A stretch of DNA of 64,000 nucleotides from Chaetoderma sp. LZ-2023a (GCA_034401795.1 CM067366.1:73579087-73643086); one strand, 5' to 3'. Counted from the first letter of the stretch, positions 54,401 to 60,460 are shown. Numbers and translations are program-made. The notes: generated from the sequence alone by a model not told the origin.

Positions 54401-57072
54401 ATGTGCACACGTTTTCATATGAAATGGCTGCCATTGTGGAGGGATCATCTGACTGTATCATCTAGTATAAATCGCCGCATGTTTCAACAAATATGTCGGA
54501 GATGTGCATCTATCTGTCTGTCCATCACACTCAACTATATGTTGGAATTCAACCAATTCTGTTATGTGAGTTTTCCGTATGATTGTGGAGTTCTTCACCG
54601 TGTAGGTGACCATGAGTGGGGTCAAAAGCTTTTGACCCTTACCACTCTGATGTCAACGTTCAATCTTTTTACGGTGCCAGTACCAAAGAAACTACTGTAC
54701 ATTTTAAAACAATTACGGTGGACGATGTTGCTGTCTACGACAGCACCATCTTCCACCAAATTTGTTTATAAAAGAACACCAGTTCATCTTTTAATTTAAT
54801 TTGAAAATTTAAAATTTTGACAGTGGTAAGAGTTAATTTGGTGTAAGCGCAGGGATTCGCCATGTCGTTAACCCTTGTATTCTTGAGGGACATAACATGG
54901 ATCAATCTGTGACTTGGACATTTGATGAACCTTATTGTCAACACTATATGTTTTAATAAATAATCGTGTACTTTCCAACAAGATTACACAATGAACTACA
55001 GCGACGCTGGCTTCAGACTATATACATCATATCAGTGTAGTCACTGCTCACTCATTGTGTCATTGATAAATGTGTAGCTCGACTGCTATACTAGGCTAAC
55101 CATGTCAAGTTTTAAAAGATACCTTTGAGCTTGTTTGTTTAGTGGAAGATTTTTAGCTCACCTGGCCAAGTGAGCTTATGCCATGCCGTCCGTCGTCTGT
55201 CTGTCCATCAACTTTAGCTTAAAAACGCTACTCATTAACCGCTTGGCGGATTTCAAATTAATGTGGCATGAATGATCCTAGAGCGGTAGGCTTTAGAACA
55301 TGTAAACAGAATTTGGATTGGTCGATTTTTTTCGGTGGGCATCTTGAAATTTCCGAAAAGTGGCACAAAATCGTTTAAAACCCTACTCCTCATTAACTGC
55401 ATAGGCAATTTCAGCCAGACTTAGCTGGGAGGATAGTACGCTGGTATGGTTCAGAACTTGTATACAGAATTTTGATTGGTCCATCTCAGTGGCATCCATC
55501 TTGATTTTCCGAAAAATGGCGGGAAATCATTTAAAACGCTACTCATTAACTGCTTGGGCAATTTCAACTAGACTTGGCTGGAAGGATACTAGGCTGGTAG
55601 GTTTCAGAACATGTCAACAGATTTTAGATTGGTCATTTTTTCTGGTGGCCATCTTGGGTTTCTGAACAGTTTGCGAAATCAGTTAAAAGGCTACTCCTCA
55701 TTAACGGCTTGGCCGATTTCAACCAAACAGCTGGAAGAACCCTAGGCCGGTACACTTCAGAACATGTATACAGTACCCATCTAGAATTTTCTGAAAAATG
55801 GGAATTTGTACAAAATGCTACTCCTTATTAATCACTTGTGCAATTTCGACCAAATTTGGCTGGAAGGATCCTATTGTCATAGCCTTACTGAGCCAGTCAT
55901 TCCAGTGGTTAATTTTCAAAAATACTCTTCTCTTGATCTGCTAATAGACACGCCTCAAGACCACTGCAGAGTTGTTTTGGTCAGTTTGACCTCTGAAAGG
56001 TTAAGTTGACACAAGTGGGGTTAATTTAATTCAATGAATGTCCTTCATCAGATCCTCTTCAGATTTTTAAAGTTTATTTTGACAAGGTTTCGCATATACC
56101 TGTGCTTCATCAGGCGTGATGAACCACAGGTGTATGAAGCACATTTATATGTGAAAGCTTGTCAAAATAAACTAATATAGTCTAAAAAGGTACTACCTTT
56201 AAATCCTGTTTTTCATATCTGACAGTGTGTCTAGGAAGTAATGGATAAGAAATGACATTAGATTCTTTTTAAAAGTTCTGACACACCATCATGATTATGG
56301 ACCACTAACGCTGTATTATTGCATTGAGTGATCGTGATCGAGTATTTAGAAATAATCGTGATTACTCGATTAATCGGCATGGGTACAAATTACCGAGACA
56401 TAACAACAAACACATATCAATAACGAAAGTTACAATGGTGTTGAGAAAAGTTTATTTGCAAGGCAAGAGAAAACTATTTTTGAAAATGTATGACTGGAAT
56501 GGCCGGCTCGATTCTCGAGTCAGATTTTCAAAATAGGCCTCTCCTGTCCTGCAAATGGACATACATTCACTAAGAAAAATTTAATTTTTCATGAAAAATA
56601 TCATTTTTCAGGACCGATCACATTAAAAAGTAATTAAAAGGTAGGTTTTGAAATATTTTATGAAATAGAAAATATTCACGATTATTCGATTATTTAATTT
56701 TTAATCATATAAATTCATGATTTAAAACATAATCGCGATTTTCGATCTAATCACATAATCGCGCAAGACACTGTGTTTATTATCTGATTCAGGTATGGCG
56801 AGGACGCTGGTCAGTTTACAAACAATGCACTCTATGCTACTGGAAACGTTGCCATGGCAGGATACAATGTGAACCATTTAGGTGTCAAGGCCATTGCAAA
56901 GCGTGCTGCCAAAGATACTGGCAAAGCTGTACTGGAGGATCTAAACACGAAACGTGATGAGCAAAAGAAATTAAAACTGAGCGACGCAGCGTCAGTAAGT
57001 GAGAAGCCTGGACTTCCTGGTGATAAAGGTGGAGGAGATGGTGCCACGGGCGGAGCCGGACGTGTGACATAG
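29772..57072 (+). CDS. SPART: Spartin, six coding exons
   Basis: The joined exons 29772-30449, 31299-31404, 39829-40110, 52455-52649, 53609-53861 and 56793-57072 keep frame throughout (exon-end phases 0,1,1,1,2) and give 597 codons; human spartin has 666. Residues about 35-85 are an MIT domain (AAFAYIDEALTW...ALALYNKA). Residues about 135-142 hold DDPPPSYEES, a PPxY-type motif; in vertebrates spartin binds Nedd4-family ubiquitin ligases through such a motif. Residues 180-265 form the conserved lipid-droplet/senescence-associated N region. Exons 4-7 (numbering with a 5' UTR exon) form the C-terminal senescence domain (for example NPKEKP, ASGLKGFGTVYLSLE, YNVNHLGVKAI). Known roles of the family are lipid-droplet turnover, endosomal trafficking and cytokinesis. 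The introns hold two DIRS elements and many hairpin repeats. Confidence 0.93.
30661..30903. repeat. Hairpin repeat family B, near-complete copy
   Basis: About 240 bp. It starts AACCATTTAACACACTCATA and ends GGTTAAAGGG. The centre GACTGGATCGATAACCGAG and its flanks fold back (GTCCACTTGCAGACCAAG pairs with CTTGGTCTGAAAATGGAC). It lies in spartin intron 1 (after the first coding exon). No coding potential. Confidence 0.85.
31299..31404 (+). CDS. SPART: Spartin second coding exon
   Basis: Acceptor TTTATCAG|GTGGGA and donor CCTG|GTCAGT. The 35 codons include SWYYPLVPGVSPAL and GGYIFPDT, which match the conserved spartin block (human WLYPLVPDRSPVL / GAYMFPDT). The exon ends in phase 1. Confidence 0.93.
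31593..31822. repeat. Hairpin repeat family B, near-complete copy
   Basis: Starts GTTAACCCTTTAACACTCAT and ends GATTAAAGGGTTAAG. The stem centre GGCTCGATAACCGAGCC is perfect. Confidence 0.87.
31848..32364. repeat. Local direct duplication that supplies the DIRS empty site
   Basis: A segment with CATCAGCTTACAGCACAACT, ATCATAATGTTGAATATTTT and TGTAGGGATCTCTACCT occurs at 31846-31939 and again at 32256-32364. In the first copy it continues GTATCTTTCAGGGTTAATAA without a break; in the second it is cut by DIRS element 1 and resumes at 39387. Between the copies lies a dispersed repeat with GGTCACTGTAACCTAATTAA, seen again at 39424. Confidence 0.85.
32380..32557 (+). repeat. DIRS element 1 left inverted terminal repeat
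   Basis: From ATACTTACCTCCCTAATAC to TCATTTATTGGC; inverted match to 39171-39347 over about 177 bp with one single-base indel noted. Outside it, the extreme ends differ (TTTCACATCAAGAG left; CTAGATTTCGTTTA right). Confidence 0.9.
32649..35496 (+). CDS. DIRS element 1 gag-like protein, proposed two exons
   Basis: Proposed join of 32649-32699 (17 codons, MSEREDSPLEGAGSLYQ, then donor CAG|GTGAAT) with 33466-35496 (acceptor CTGTTTCAG|AGACC), both phase 0, 693 aa. Unspliced, the long frame opens at 33439. Exon 2 starts with a Cys/His cluster, C-x2-C-x10-H-x-C-x2-C-x2-C-x5-CDVC-x2-W, then a basic coiled-coil (about codons 75-130), acidic and Pro/Gly-rich regions, a helical region shared with element 2 (for example TGPGLFGG at about 35180) and an Arg-rich, Pro/Gln-rich nucleic-acid-binding tail. 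The role is inferred as gag from position. Splicing is an inference, supported by the same layout in element 2. Confidence 0.75.
35448..37637 (+). CDS. DIRS element 1 reverse transcriptase - RNase H - methylase-like polyprotein
   Basis: 729 codons, overlapping the end of gag by 49 bases in another frame; the true start may be later. RT motifs are seen as GGWRPILNLKPLNKFI (about codon 145), SIDLKDAYFHIPI, LPFGISTAPRVF and HTYIDDWLLKA, with YIDD as the catalytic YxDD. RNase H follows with VYTDASMEGWGACL, an INLLELRAV segment, RSDNSTVV and HIPGRLNLLADSLSR. The last 170 codons (DLFAMKKNAKMTTYVSPIPD ... AFPPAILIPK ... VLLIAPDWP) fit the DAM-like methylase domain found in DIRS elements, but the catalytic NPPY/DPPY is FPPA. 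It makes cDNA from element RNA. The frame appears intact. Confidence 0.93.
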   Translation: MVRAALGGARGDLVAVIGPDGLVTAVGTTPVFQAERTVPLWPSLCPPLSLGGPVGGRLAAHLPEWKRLTQDRLVLRWLSVGYRPDWVTGPPSRLSLAPIWTPIPRDPDQRLCIEEEVNSLILKEAIQPAQRCPGFYSTLFLVTKNTGGWRPILNLKPLNKFIETPSFKMETVRSVLAGLERGMWTASIDLKDAYFHIPIERSFRRFLRFAFQGRRWEFRVLPFGISTAPRVFTRVVLAITAYLRRRSIAVHTYIDDWLLKAHTRESVSANLEIVLKTLSDLGWVINFPKSELTPSQKFVYLGMFFDLETGYVYPTQERVQVLISVIQSVCDSRHVLARVYLRMLGLMVSLEPVIPQAALRRRQIQLFLMTQWTQSSGSLDSNVSVLAPLIHHLQWWLNTENLLPGVLLTPPHPQVTVYTDASMEGWGACLEESTVSGLWDLDQSKEHINLLELRAVVLGLEHFLKNVQGKIVLIRSDNSTVVTYINRQGGTKSPSLCMMTWKLLCWCLDHGITLKAVHIPGRLNLLADSLSRRMSVLPTEWQLNQCVADRLFDHWGKPNIDLFAMKKNAKMTTYVSPIPDPSAFATDALAISWEGMYAYAFPPAILIPKVLQKIRQQECQVLLIAPDWPSRSWYTDLLDLLVCNPVPLPLMDNLIFQGKALHDNPSMFRLTAWMLSRNLELRRAFLSKRPCLWPKPGGGQPPEHIIIKSTDLQSGAQKDVLIQWNHLFR
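35780..38476 (+). CDS. DIRS element 1 tyrosine recombinase (frame overlaps RT)
   Basis: The frame is open for 898 codons; the recognisable recombinase is the last about 350 (37455-38476). It has an N-terminal SAM-like core-binding segment (SRAYNYKINRFAEWC, ADFLCHLYD) and catalytic Arg in SARRRSEIHAL. Then come HSVRG (H-x-x-R), QWHCESSF and the nucleophile Tyr in DHYLRD, giving the R-H-R-Y set. It integrates the circular DNA. The upstream 540 codons overlap RT/RNase H in another frame and are Ser/Gly/Arg-rich. An equally open and similarly worded overlap is found in element 2, so this may be real dual coding or the by-product of codon constraint. True start unknown. Confidence 0.92.
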   Translation: MYRGGSKFPHTKRSHSAGTEVPGLLFNPVLGNKKHRRVEADSQPQAVEQVHRDAQFQDGDCALGVGGVRARNVDSVDRFEGCLFPHSHREEFPSLPEICISGPAVGIQGVTLRNFHGSSGLHPCGSRDHCIPPQEKHSSSHVHRRLAVESTHPGIGVSQSGDCFENSLGLGLGDQFPEIRANSIPEVCLPGHVLRSGDGVCVPHSGEGSSTHLGNSVGVRQSSCPGTGLLENAGLDGFFGTSHSAGRLAQAPDPVVSHDTVDPEFRFAGLERVGVGASDSPPAMVVEYRESLAGGFANPSPPSGDCVYRCIDGGVGSLSGRVHSIRALGSGSVQGTYQSTRAKSSSPGPGTFLKECSGQDCSHSFRQLDSSDLHKPPGRNEVAQSLYDDMETALLVPGSWDHLESSSYSGEVKSASRLIEPKDECFTHGMATKSMCGGSSVRPLGETQHRFVRNEEECEDDDVRLSDSRPKRFRNRCVSYQLGGNVCIRIPPSNPDSKGASENQAAGVPSASDRPGLAKPIVVYGSAGPSGLQSGSAASDGQPYLPGQGPSRQSVNVPIDCVDVVKESRIKEGFSEQAAMFMAKARRGSTSRAYNYKINRFAEWCSKRCIDPMESSIQVVADFLCHLYDAYSLKPNSIAGYKSALMTVIPCLANRGSDEVSTLNVLIKGMGNLRPRNPPLIPSWSLSLVLQVLGDKPFEPLSSISMKMLTLKTVFLIAAASARRRSEIHALSAEVDRFVVTGEGLKLLPRINFLSKNQSLKYPGQPIFLPSLTRYDPNSKVWCPVRALLRYKQRTSEWRTDQSALWLLYIEPHGRASKDTISRWIVECIQFCHKSATGRQVDVAKAHSVRGVVASTALFSGVPVDDIMSVAQWHCESSFTDHYLRDTSNPLALSILKQ
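39006..39103. repeat. DIRS element 1 internal complementary region
   Basis: It contains the reverse complement of the left end (up to GATGTGAAA at 39049) followed directly by the reverse complement of the right end (TAAACGAAATC from 39050). The join is exactly that of a circularised element, as expected when the region acts as a splint in DIRS replication. Confidence 0.92.
39171..39347 (-). repeat. DIRS element 1 right inverted terminal repeat
   Basis: Inverted copy of 32380-32557. It is followed by a 39-bp unique right tip to 39386. Confidence 0.9.
39387..39790. repeat. Dispersed repeat with GGTCACTGTGACC boxes
   Basis: The interrupted repeat resumes with GTATCTTTCAGGGTTAATAA. Units carrying CTGTAACCTAATTAATGATG, AATATTGCGTTTCC and GGCATCTGGCTTGGGAG then recur 2-3 times, also seen at 32180-32250. 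Non-coding. Confidence 0.65.
39829..40110 (+). CDS. SPART: Spartin third coding exon
   Basis: Acceptor CATCCCAG|GTTCC and donor GTCGTAG|GTAAGG. It encodes VGLILPDSMPHDERQKLEQL, the conserved segment after the PDT block. Then comes a poorly conserved acidic linker with an immediate tandem SYPEV/SYPDV repeat, ending MSTKISKGIVV. DIRS element 1 ends 443 bp upstream of this exon. Confidence 0.92.
40188..40412. repeat. Hairpin repeat family B copy; (TA)n just upstream
   Basis: Starts GTTTAACACTCGTATCC; the centre TCGATAACCGTGCCAGTCAT pairs imperfectly. A (TA)n run occupies 40143-40178, directly after the spartin third coding exon's donor. A further degenerate copy lies at 40555-40690. Confidence 0.8.
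40865..40975 (-). other. Duplicated coding-like fragment (inverted relative to 52230-52300)
   Basis: Minus-strand ORF (40971-40777, 64 codons) reads CHVTPQELTRVTLPATVSAE and then EEVSEMVTKATFKQF. The segment from GATGAGGGCT through GTATACCAGCAGTC and GTGACTCCACAAGAA to GAGTGACAT recurs on the + strand at 52238-52305. The LPATVSAEEV wording recalls the first strands of a Ras-association (RA) domain, but I cannot confirm it. It may be an exon or retrocopy fragment. Confidence 0.35.
41050..41632. repeat. 46-bp tandem repeat, about 12.5 copies
   Basis: The unit is GAAGCGCTTTGAGATGCCAG plus AAGCATTTAGTGACGCCAGT plus GGGCCT. Variants alternate between GAAGCGCTTTGAGATGCCAG and AAAGCGCTCTGAGATGCCAA, suggesting partial dimeric order. 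It lies in the spartin intron between coding exons 3 and 4. Confidence 0.93.
41633..42310. other. Intron stretch without a gene
   Basis: Non-coding. Around 41935-41990 a 32-bp segment (ACGTGTGTTAAGATCACTGA) is directly repeated. A family A arm is at about 42155. Confidence 0.5.
42327..42510. repeat. Hairpin repeat family B, shortened copy
   Basis: CATTCGCAGGCCATGAGAAGA pairs with TCTCTTGGCCTGCAAATGG. The central inverted piece is CTGGCTCAGCTATCAAGCCAG. Confidence 0.75.
43234..43322. repeat. Hairpin repeat family A, near-perfect palindrome
   Basis: The left arm TTGAATATTTTGAAACTAA and TTTGACTGGG is mirrored by CCCAGTCAAATTAGTTTCAA and GATATTCAACAG. The centre CTGTTGCCTATGGCAGCAACAG pairs too, so nearly the whole 89 bp can fold into one stem with a 3-4 nt loop. 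Right of it, GAATGTTTATTAAATAG is shared with 58683. Confidence 0.9.
43569..43727 (+). repeat. DIRS element 2 left inverted terminal repeat
   Basis: AATACTTACCAGATGTACTA to CAGTCAGATTCGTCT; inverted match at 51969-52126. Confidence 0.9.
43825..46297 (+). pseudogene. DIRS element 2 gag-like gene, two exons, one frameshift
   Basis: Proposed exon 1 is 43825-43857 (11 codons, MEELGKSSHGQ, donor CAG|GTTGTA) and exon 2 starts at 44379 after GTGTTCGCAG, both phase 0. Exon 2 opens with the same Cys/His spacing as element 1 (C-x2-C-x10-H-x-C-x2-C-x2-C-x5-CDVC-x2-W). The frame stops at 45818, while the conserved continuation (MRLSQDCL, then GPGLFGG) lies in the next frame to 46297. A single-base indel near 45775 therefore breaks it. 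The tail is Arg/Gly/Ser-rich. Confidence 0.8.
45960..47801 (+). pseudogene. DIRS element 2 RT - RNase H, part before insertion
   Basis: GGWRPILNLKPLNKFI, SIDLKDAYFHIPM, LPFGLTTAPRVF and HTYIDDWLLKA (catalytic YIDD) are intact. RNase H reads IFTDASLTGWGAVL and RTDNSTVV. The frame is cut at 47801 after LLLWCQERN by the hAT-like insertion and resumes at 49676 with the HIPGRLNILADALSRR block. The exact start is unclear: the first about 120 codons overlap the gag tail. Confidence 0.9.
47794..47801 (+). other. Left 8-bp target duplication (AGAGGAAT)
   Basis: AGAGGAAT is repeated at 49668-49675. Deleting the insert plus one copy restores the RT and recombinase frames of the DIRS element, as the insert adds 1874 bases. 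Confidence 0.95.
47802..49667. mobile_element. Non-autonomous hAT-like DNA transposon (1866 bp)
   Basis: The left end CAGTGTTGCCC and the right end (inverted) CAGAGTTTCCC form short terminal inverted repeats. With the 8-bp duplication this fits the hAT superfamily. The left subterminal region has five GGGTCCC/GGACCCC motifs and the right has five GCGTCC/GGACGC motifs, possible transposase-binding sites. No transposase ORF is present (longest 60-65 codons). The left 130 bp is shared with the insertion at 5427-5586. Confidence 0.85.
49676..50341 (+). pseudogene. DIRS element 2 RNase H end and methylase-like domain
   Basis: Continues from 47801: ILRAAHIPGRLNILADALSR, then DLFAMKKNAKMVTYVSPIPD, a YPPTILIPK segment in place of the DPPY-type methylase motif, and VLLIAPYWPGRSW. 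Ends at 50341. It overlaps the recombinase frame. Confidence 0.88.
49747..51189 (+). CDS. DIRS element 2 tyrosine recombinase
   Basis: The open frame after the insertion has 480 codons, with recombinase from about 50160. Core-binding segment: KTYNYRIKKFAQWC and ADFICHLYE. Catalytic set: Arg in SARRRSEIHAL, HEVRA (H-x-x-R), QWHAESSF and Tyr in DFYLRD. Upstream of the insertion the same relative frame is open from 46376, overlapping RT. The domain itself is intact and could be expressed, though the element lacks intact gag and RT. Confidence 0.9.
   Translation: MSSDGMPAQPSGSGGSIQTMGQAKCRPICNEEKRKDGHVRVTDPGPVSSSSRRTGDKLEGNVRVCVSSNNSHPESSGKDKRGDVPSTTDRSLLARPIMVYGSAGPSGLQSNPSSRHKRCNLSEQGSVPSRQTRNVQIDCMDVVKQRAIEGGFSKQAAKFVASARRVSTTKTYNYRIKKFAQWCERRDIDPFSASVQHVADFICHLYEVDKLVPSTLAAYKSALASVIPSLTIGGAENDTLNEVIKGMSNLRPRQPIPIPSWNLSLVLQVLGHAPFEPIRSIDIKLLTIKSVFLVAAASARRRSEIHALSAEQDRFVVTGEGLRLLPRLCFLAKNQSLKYPGQPINLPSLTRHDPNSCAWCPVRCLKMYKKRTSEWRDDPKSLWLCLKAPHLRASKDTISRWIVDAIQMSHKIATGKQIDRANAHEVRALAAASALYKGVSLEQVMSVAQWHAESSFTDFYLRDISSTLNPVAVANLSNLN
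51799..51901. repeat. DIRS element 2 internal complementary region
   Basis: Reverse complement of left end (to GAAGTAGAA at 51839) joined to reverse complement of right end (TCAAAAAAGC from 51840), the circle junction as in element 1. Confidence 0.9.
51969..52126 (-). repeat. DIRS element 2 right inverted terminal repeat
   Basis: Inverted copy of 43569-43727, followed by a 38-bp unique tip to 52164. Confidence 0.9.
52455..52649 (+). CDS. SPART: Spartin fourth coding exon (start of senescence domain)
   Basis: Acceptor ATGTTTCAG|CGGCAG and donor TTA|GTAAGT. The 65 codons begin AAEWISWGVEKGAEKAGQLL and include INPKEKP (human ITPEEKP). DIRS element 2 ends 290 bp upstream. Confidence 0.93.
52670..52710. 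repeat. (CGCA/CACA)n microsatellite
   Basis: ACGCACGCACGCACGTACAC-type run just after spartin coding exon 4. Confidence 0.85.
52988..53222. repeat. Hairpin repeat family B, near-complete copy
   Basis: Bounded by TTAACCCTTTAAC and GTTAAAGGGTTAA, perfect inverted ends. Centre TGACTGCCTCGATAACCGAG followed by CCAGTCATTCC. Confidence 0.9.
53240..53445. repeat. Hairpin repeat family B, second adjacent copy
   Basis: CCATTGGAGTGACTGGCTCG is mirrored by CGAGCCAGACATTCCAGTGG. Only 18 bp separate it from the previous copy. Confidence 0.82.
53609..53861 (+). CDS. SPART: Spartin fifth coding exon
   Basis: Acceptor CATTACAG|TTACT and donor CACAA|GTAAGT. It encodes APHIRKTGEKVLP and VEVAASGLKGFGTVYLSLE, the core of the spartin senescence domain. 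Confidence 0.94.
54058..54252. repeat. Hairpin repeat family B copy
   Basis: CACTGGAATAACTGGCTCGG pairs with CGAGCCATTCATTCCAGT. Ends GTGTTAAAGGATTAAC, the configuration that matches the empty site of the LTR element. Confidence 0.8.
55150..55870. repeat. Dispersed repeat with AGCTCACCTGG start, 4-5 internal units
   Basis: TTTAGCTCACCTGGCCAAGTG start, CCGTCCGTCGTCTGTCTGTC, then units of about 165 bp. Each has CTACT-CTCATTAACCGCTTGG, ATTTCAACCAGACTTGGCTG, TTCAGAACATGTA and TTGGTC-TTTTTCGGTGG-CATCTTG. Same family as 241-590 and 9490-9830. It lies in the last spartin intron. Confidence 0.75.
55885..56010. repeat. Hairpin repeat family B, right half only
   Basis: Has GAGCCAGTCATTCCAGTGG, TTTTCAAAAATACTCTTCTC and TGAAAGGTTAAG; the left arm is absent. 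Confidence 0.7.
56440..56570. repeat. Hairpin repeat family B, diverged copy
   Basis: TTTGCAAGGCAAGAGAAAAC pairs with TCTCCTGTCCTGCAAATGG; the centre is GGCCGGCTCGATTCTCGAG. Confidence 0.65.
56793..57072 (+). CDS. SPART: Spartin last coding exon
   Basis: Acceptor GATTCAG|GTATGG; the stop TAG is at 57070-57072. It encodes YGEDAGQFTNNALYATGNVA and YNVNHLGVKAIAKRAAKDTG, matching the end of the senescence domain. The tail is Gly-rich and probably disordered (GGGDGATGGAG). No AATAAA lies within 1 kb; an ATTAAA is at about 57333. Confidence 0.93.
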
Positions 57073-57196
57073 TTGTTTCTGTAAATGAAAACATTTCTTC
57101 CAAAACAATATCATCAAATTTTTAAATCAAACTGCGTGCTGAATTTCTGCAGACGGCATTGTTTCACCAGTTCTAGCTCTGGATATGCTGTAGATT

Positions 57197-57265
57197 TTGA
57201 AAACTATTTGACTGAAAGTTGTTGGTGGCAAAGTCACCAACAACTTTCAGTCATATTGTTTTCAA
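57197..57265 (+). repeat. 31-bp stem hairpin in the spartin 3' flank
   Basis: 57197-57227 pairs with 57235-57265 with two mismatches and a 7-nt loop (GCAAAGT). The inner 19 bp (ACTGAAAGTTGTTGGTG side) are perfect. It begins 125 bp after the stop codon, probably within the 3' UTR. Its outer sequence (TTGAAAAC-ATTTGACTG) resembles family A. Confidence 0.9.
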
Positions 57266-57272
57266 GATTTTA

Positions 57273-60200
57273 ATTAGGTCTAGAGTTATTGCCTATTGAA
57301 TCGTTGTCTGGTTTCTGGCAGTAGCCAAACAATTAAAGCGGCTTAGTGTTGAGGGACAAAGATGGTGGTCCTTTATGACAGGTGGTATCTCTTAATGTAA
57401 TCTCTCAACCCTAGTATCTCTTAATGTTCTACGTCGATGCTCTCGTCTTTCATTGACATTGTCTTGTGATGAGCAATTTGAGTGGTTCAAATGCTATTGT
57501 GGAAATCTGGAGAAACTATAGAATTATAAAAATCTAATTTCCAAGCCTTGAAAACTATGGAAAATTAAAATAGTGTCTGGTATGATTCTCGCTTGCAAAG
57601 CAATGTAGATAATATTCTTAAAAACTTAATTATGTCGGCTAAGTCTGTAATTTTTCTACAAAATTTGCCAGTTTTGAAATTGGCAACATGATAAAATGTC
57701 TCTTGAAATTTATATATTGGTCTGGAAAAGGTATGGAAAGCGTATGGAATTTCATTCTACAGTTGTATGACGCCCTGAATATGAGGCAGTCTGGACACTT
57801 GTTCAGTGGCTGAGTCGATGACAACTACTGTGTATTAAGATCTTGAGTTTCAAGGCAGCCAAAAATGGCCTTTGTATGGTCTTCAGAAATGCATGAACAT
57901 TTGTAAGCTAAAAGAATACTATTATTAGCGAACTTCCCTCTGGGATGGCTGACTCGATAAAAGAGTTGATCATTCTGGTGGTAAATGTTAAAAAATAGAC
58001 TTCCTGCATATTGTTACCTTGAAATTGAGATTCTGAGGACTCTGTTATCAAATTTCAAATCGATTTCAACATGTACAAAAAGTGGGCAGAGCTTATGTAG
58101 AAATGGACGGGCCATTACTAGAACTGGACCCCTGTATGGCAAGTATAATATTTCATTATATAGGCATTCTGAGGAAGAAGCTATTTGGAAACAAAGGTTA
58201 CACTCACTTACTAAGCTTAATTATAATTGTTTTTTCACGATAGCTTATTGTCTCTTAATTAGACTTTTACAAAAGGTTTCCATGTTCCTTCCATTTGGAG
58301 CAAGGAATAGAACCATTTTAGTTAGTGTCTGTGTCAAAGGCCACTTATATGTTATTAAATATCAGATTTTTATTTCTTTGCATTCCCGTAAATTCAAGTT
58401 TACAGATCTCTCTGAAACTGTGACGGTGTGCTCTGTAAATTGGACTCTATTAACAGCAGTTTTTCACCTACCAGATGTCAATTTCAAACAAATAGAATAA
58501 CACAATCTATGACTCAAGTATCTGACGTTATAATCAAATACATCACATGTTAGCTGATGTCACAAAGTGTACGAATTGTATGTCTTGTAAATTTACAATT
58601 TAATAAATATTATGTTGAATATTTTCCTATAGGTTAGTAGCAACAGCACCCAGTCAAATTAGTTTCAAAATATTCAACAGCATGTTTATTAAATAGTAAA
58701 GACATACAATTCATACAACTGGATGGACTATTAAGCATTTAAGACTGACTAAATCGAGTCATTCATGACGTAATGATATGACATCTTCCTACATGTCACT
58801 TAGTTGATTATGATGTCATATGATTGACTGAGGAAATGGATTCATGAACTCCAACACACGTAAACAGTGGGCAGTGATGAGCTAGAAATGAGTGGGTCAT
58901 AGCGCGAAATTTAACCCTTTATTTCAACCAGATTATCGTGAATCAAAGCTGAAATACTCATATTTATCACATAAACAATTTCATAAAGCATTATCTATCA
59001 TTTCATCCTTAAATCTTGTCGAATCACACAGTATTTTCACATGCTCGTGATAGACATCGACTTGTTAGCAATGTAATACTTCTCAGGTGGTTGCTTAGCA
59101 GCGATGACATAACAATGCTCAGGCCTTATTAAAAAAGGACATGTCTTAGACCTATTTAAATGTTGTATGAATACGGCCTCTGGCTTAGGCTTGCGCGATT
59201 TTTGCTTTGAAACATCGCGTTCAATTTTATAAAAAAAATCGCGATTTTCGATTAAATCGTAGACCCAAATTCCCAAAAGTATAAACCAGGGTAACATGAC
59301 TTTTCTAGAAAAAGTTTAAATAAATGATACAAAAATAGCACGAAATTAGAACACATTTTCATGCGACGAATTCATACCATCCTACGTCTACCGGTATGCT
59401 TAATGTATACCTTATATCCATCATCGCGGCAGTGAAATTATTAATTGGGACCACCTAAATACGGCATATAGTTTAATAAACATTATTTATTTCATCAAAA
59501 TTTGAGATAAAGTCGCCGAGAAAAAATATAAATTACATGATGTATCAGCTTCCGCTTATAGCCTCCATTTGTAGGACCTGTTTAGGTTATTACCGGATAA
59601 CGCGAAGATGCTAATATTAGTACCCGGGGAGATACTGCGCAATTCATATACATAGGACGGTAGCTTTGAGTAGGTACGAGCGTAACGGCGTAAACTCATC
59701 CTATAGTGCAGTTTATAGTTGCTTTCAGAATGTACGATTTACATTTAAGAGTAATCAACAGAACGCACAGTTCAAAATCAAACAATCTGGAATGCTGTTG
59801 CTTTATTTTCTTTCATTTGACATGGCAACTGAATCAAAAATGATAAATTATTACACCGCCTGAAATTGCTAACTCTAGAATTAAAAAGAATTATGTTCAC
59901 TGATTGCCTAACACTCTGCAACTAAGTATATACTTGGCATTTCACGACAGACTCAGGGTCTGCAGCGAAAGAAAGAAAATTATATGGCGATTCGACGGAG
60001 TAACTAGCTGGTTTTCTCAATGACAGGTGTTACCTCGCTATTGTTAGCTTGTTTATTGTAGATCTTTGTGTTGTGATTAGTAATTATTCGACACGTGCAT
60101 GGCATGGCGGGATATAAACACACTGAACACAGGCATGAATCGATTATAATTGTATTCAGATTTTTTTTAAACATGAAATTTTTGACGATTTTCCGATTTT

Positions 60201-60460
60201 TCCTCAATTACATCGTAAAAATCGCGATTTTAAAAATAAATCGAACTTCACGATTAAATTGAAAAATCGTGCAAGGCTACTCTGGCTCTGGTTGTAATGT
60301 TATCTGATTATTTTTAAAATGTATATATGTTAATAAAATAATTTTATGGATACACTTAGAATTATTTCAAATTTGAAATAATAAGATGTCGCATATATTG
60401 TGGTACAAAAATTGAAATGAAAATTACAAATAAAGGTTTATGTGATGAATAGAGTCTTAC
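57273..60460. other. Stretch without a supported gene
   Basis: Contains a decayed family B piece (57850-58010), a family A composite at 58610-58682, and short AT-rich ORFs with no recognisable domain, including a 171-codon frame at 57985-58500 that runs through repeat-like sequence. The paired segments around 59220-59260 and 60200-60270 share ATCGCGATTTTCGATTAAATCG-like words, also seen near 56690-56760, suggesting a further diverged dispersed repeat. Confidence 0.5.

Noticed and set aside
57985..58500. 171-codon ORF after spartin
   Set aside because: It begins in a decayed hairpin repeat, has no recognisable domain, and its composition is that of AT-rich intergenic sequence.
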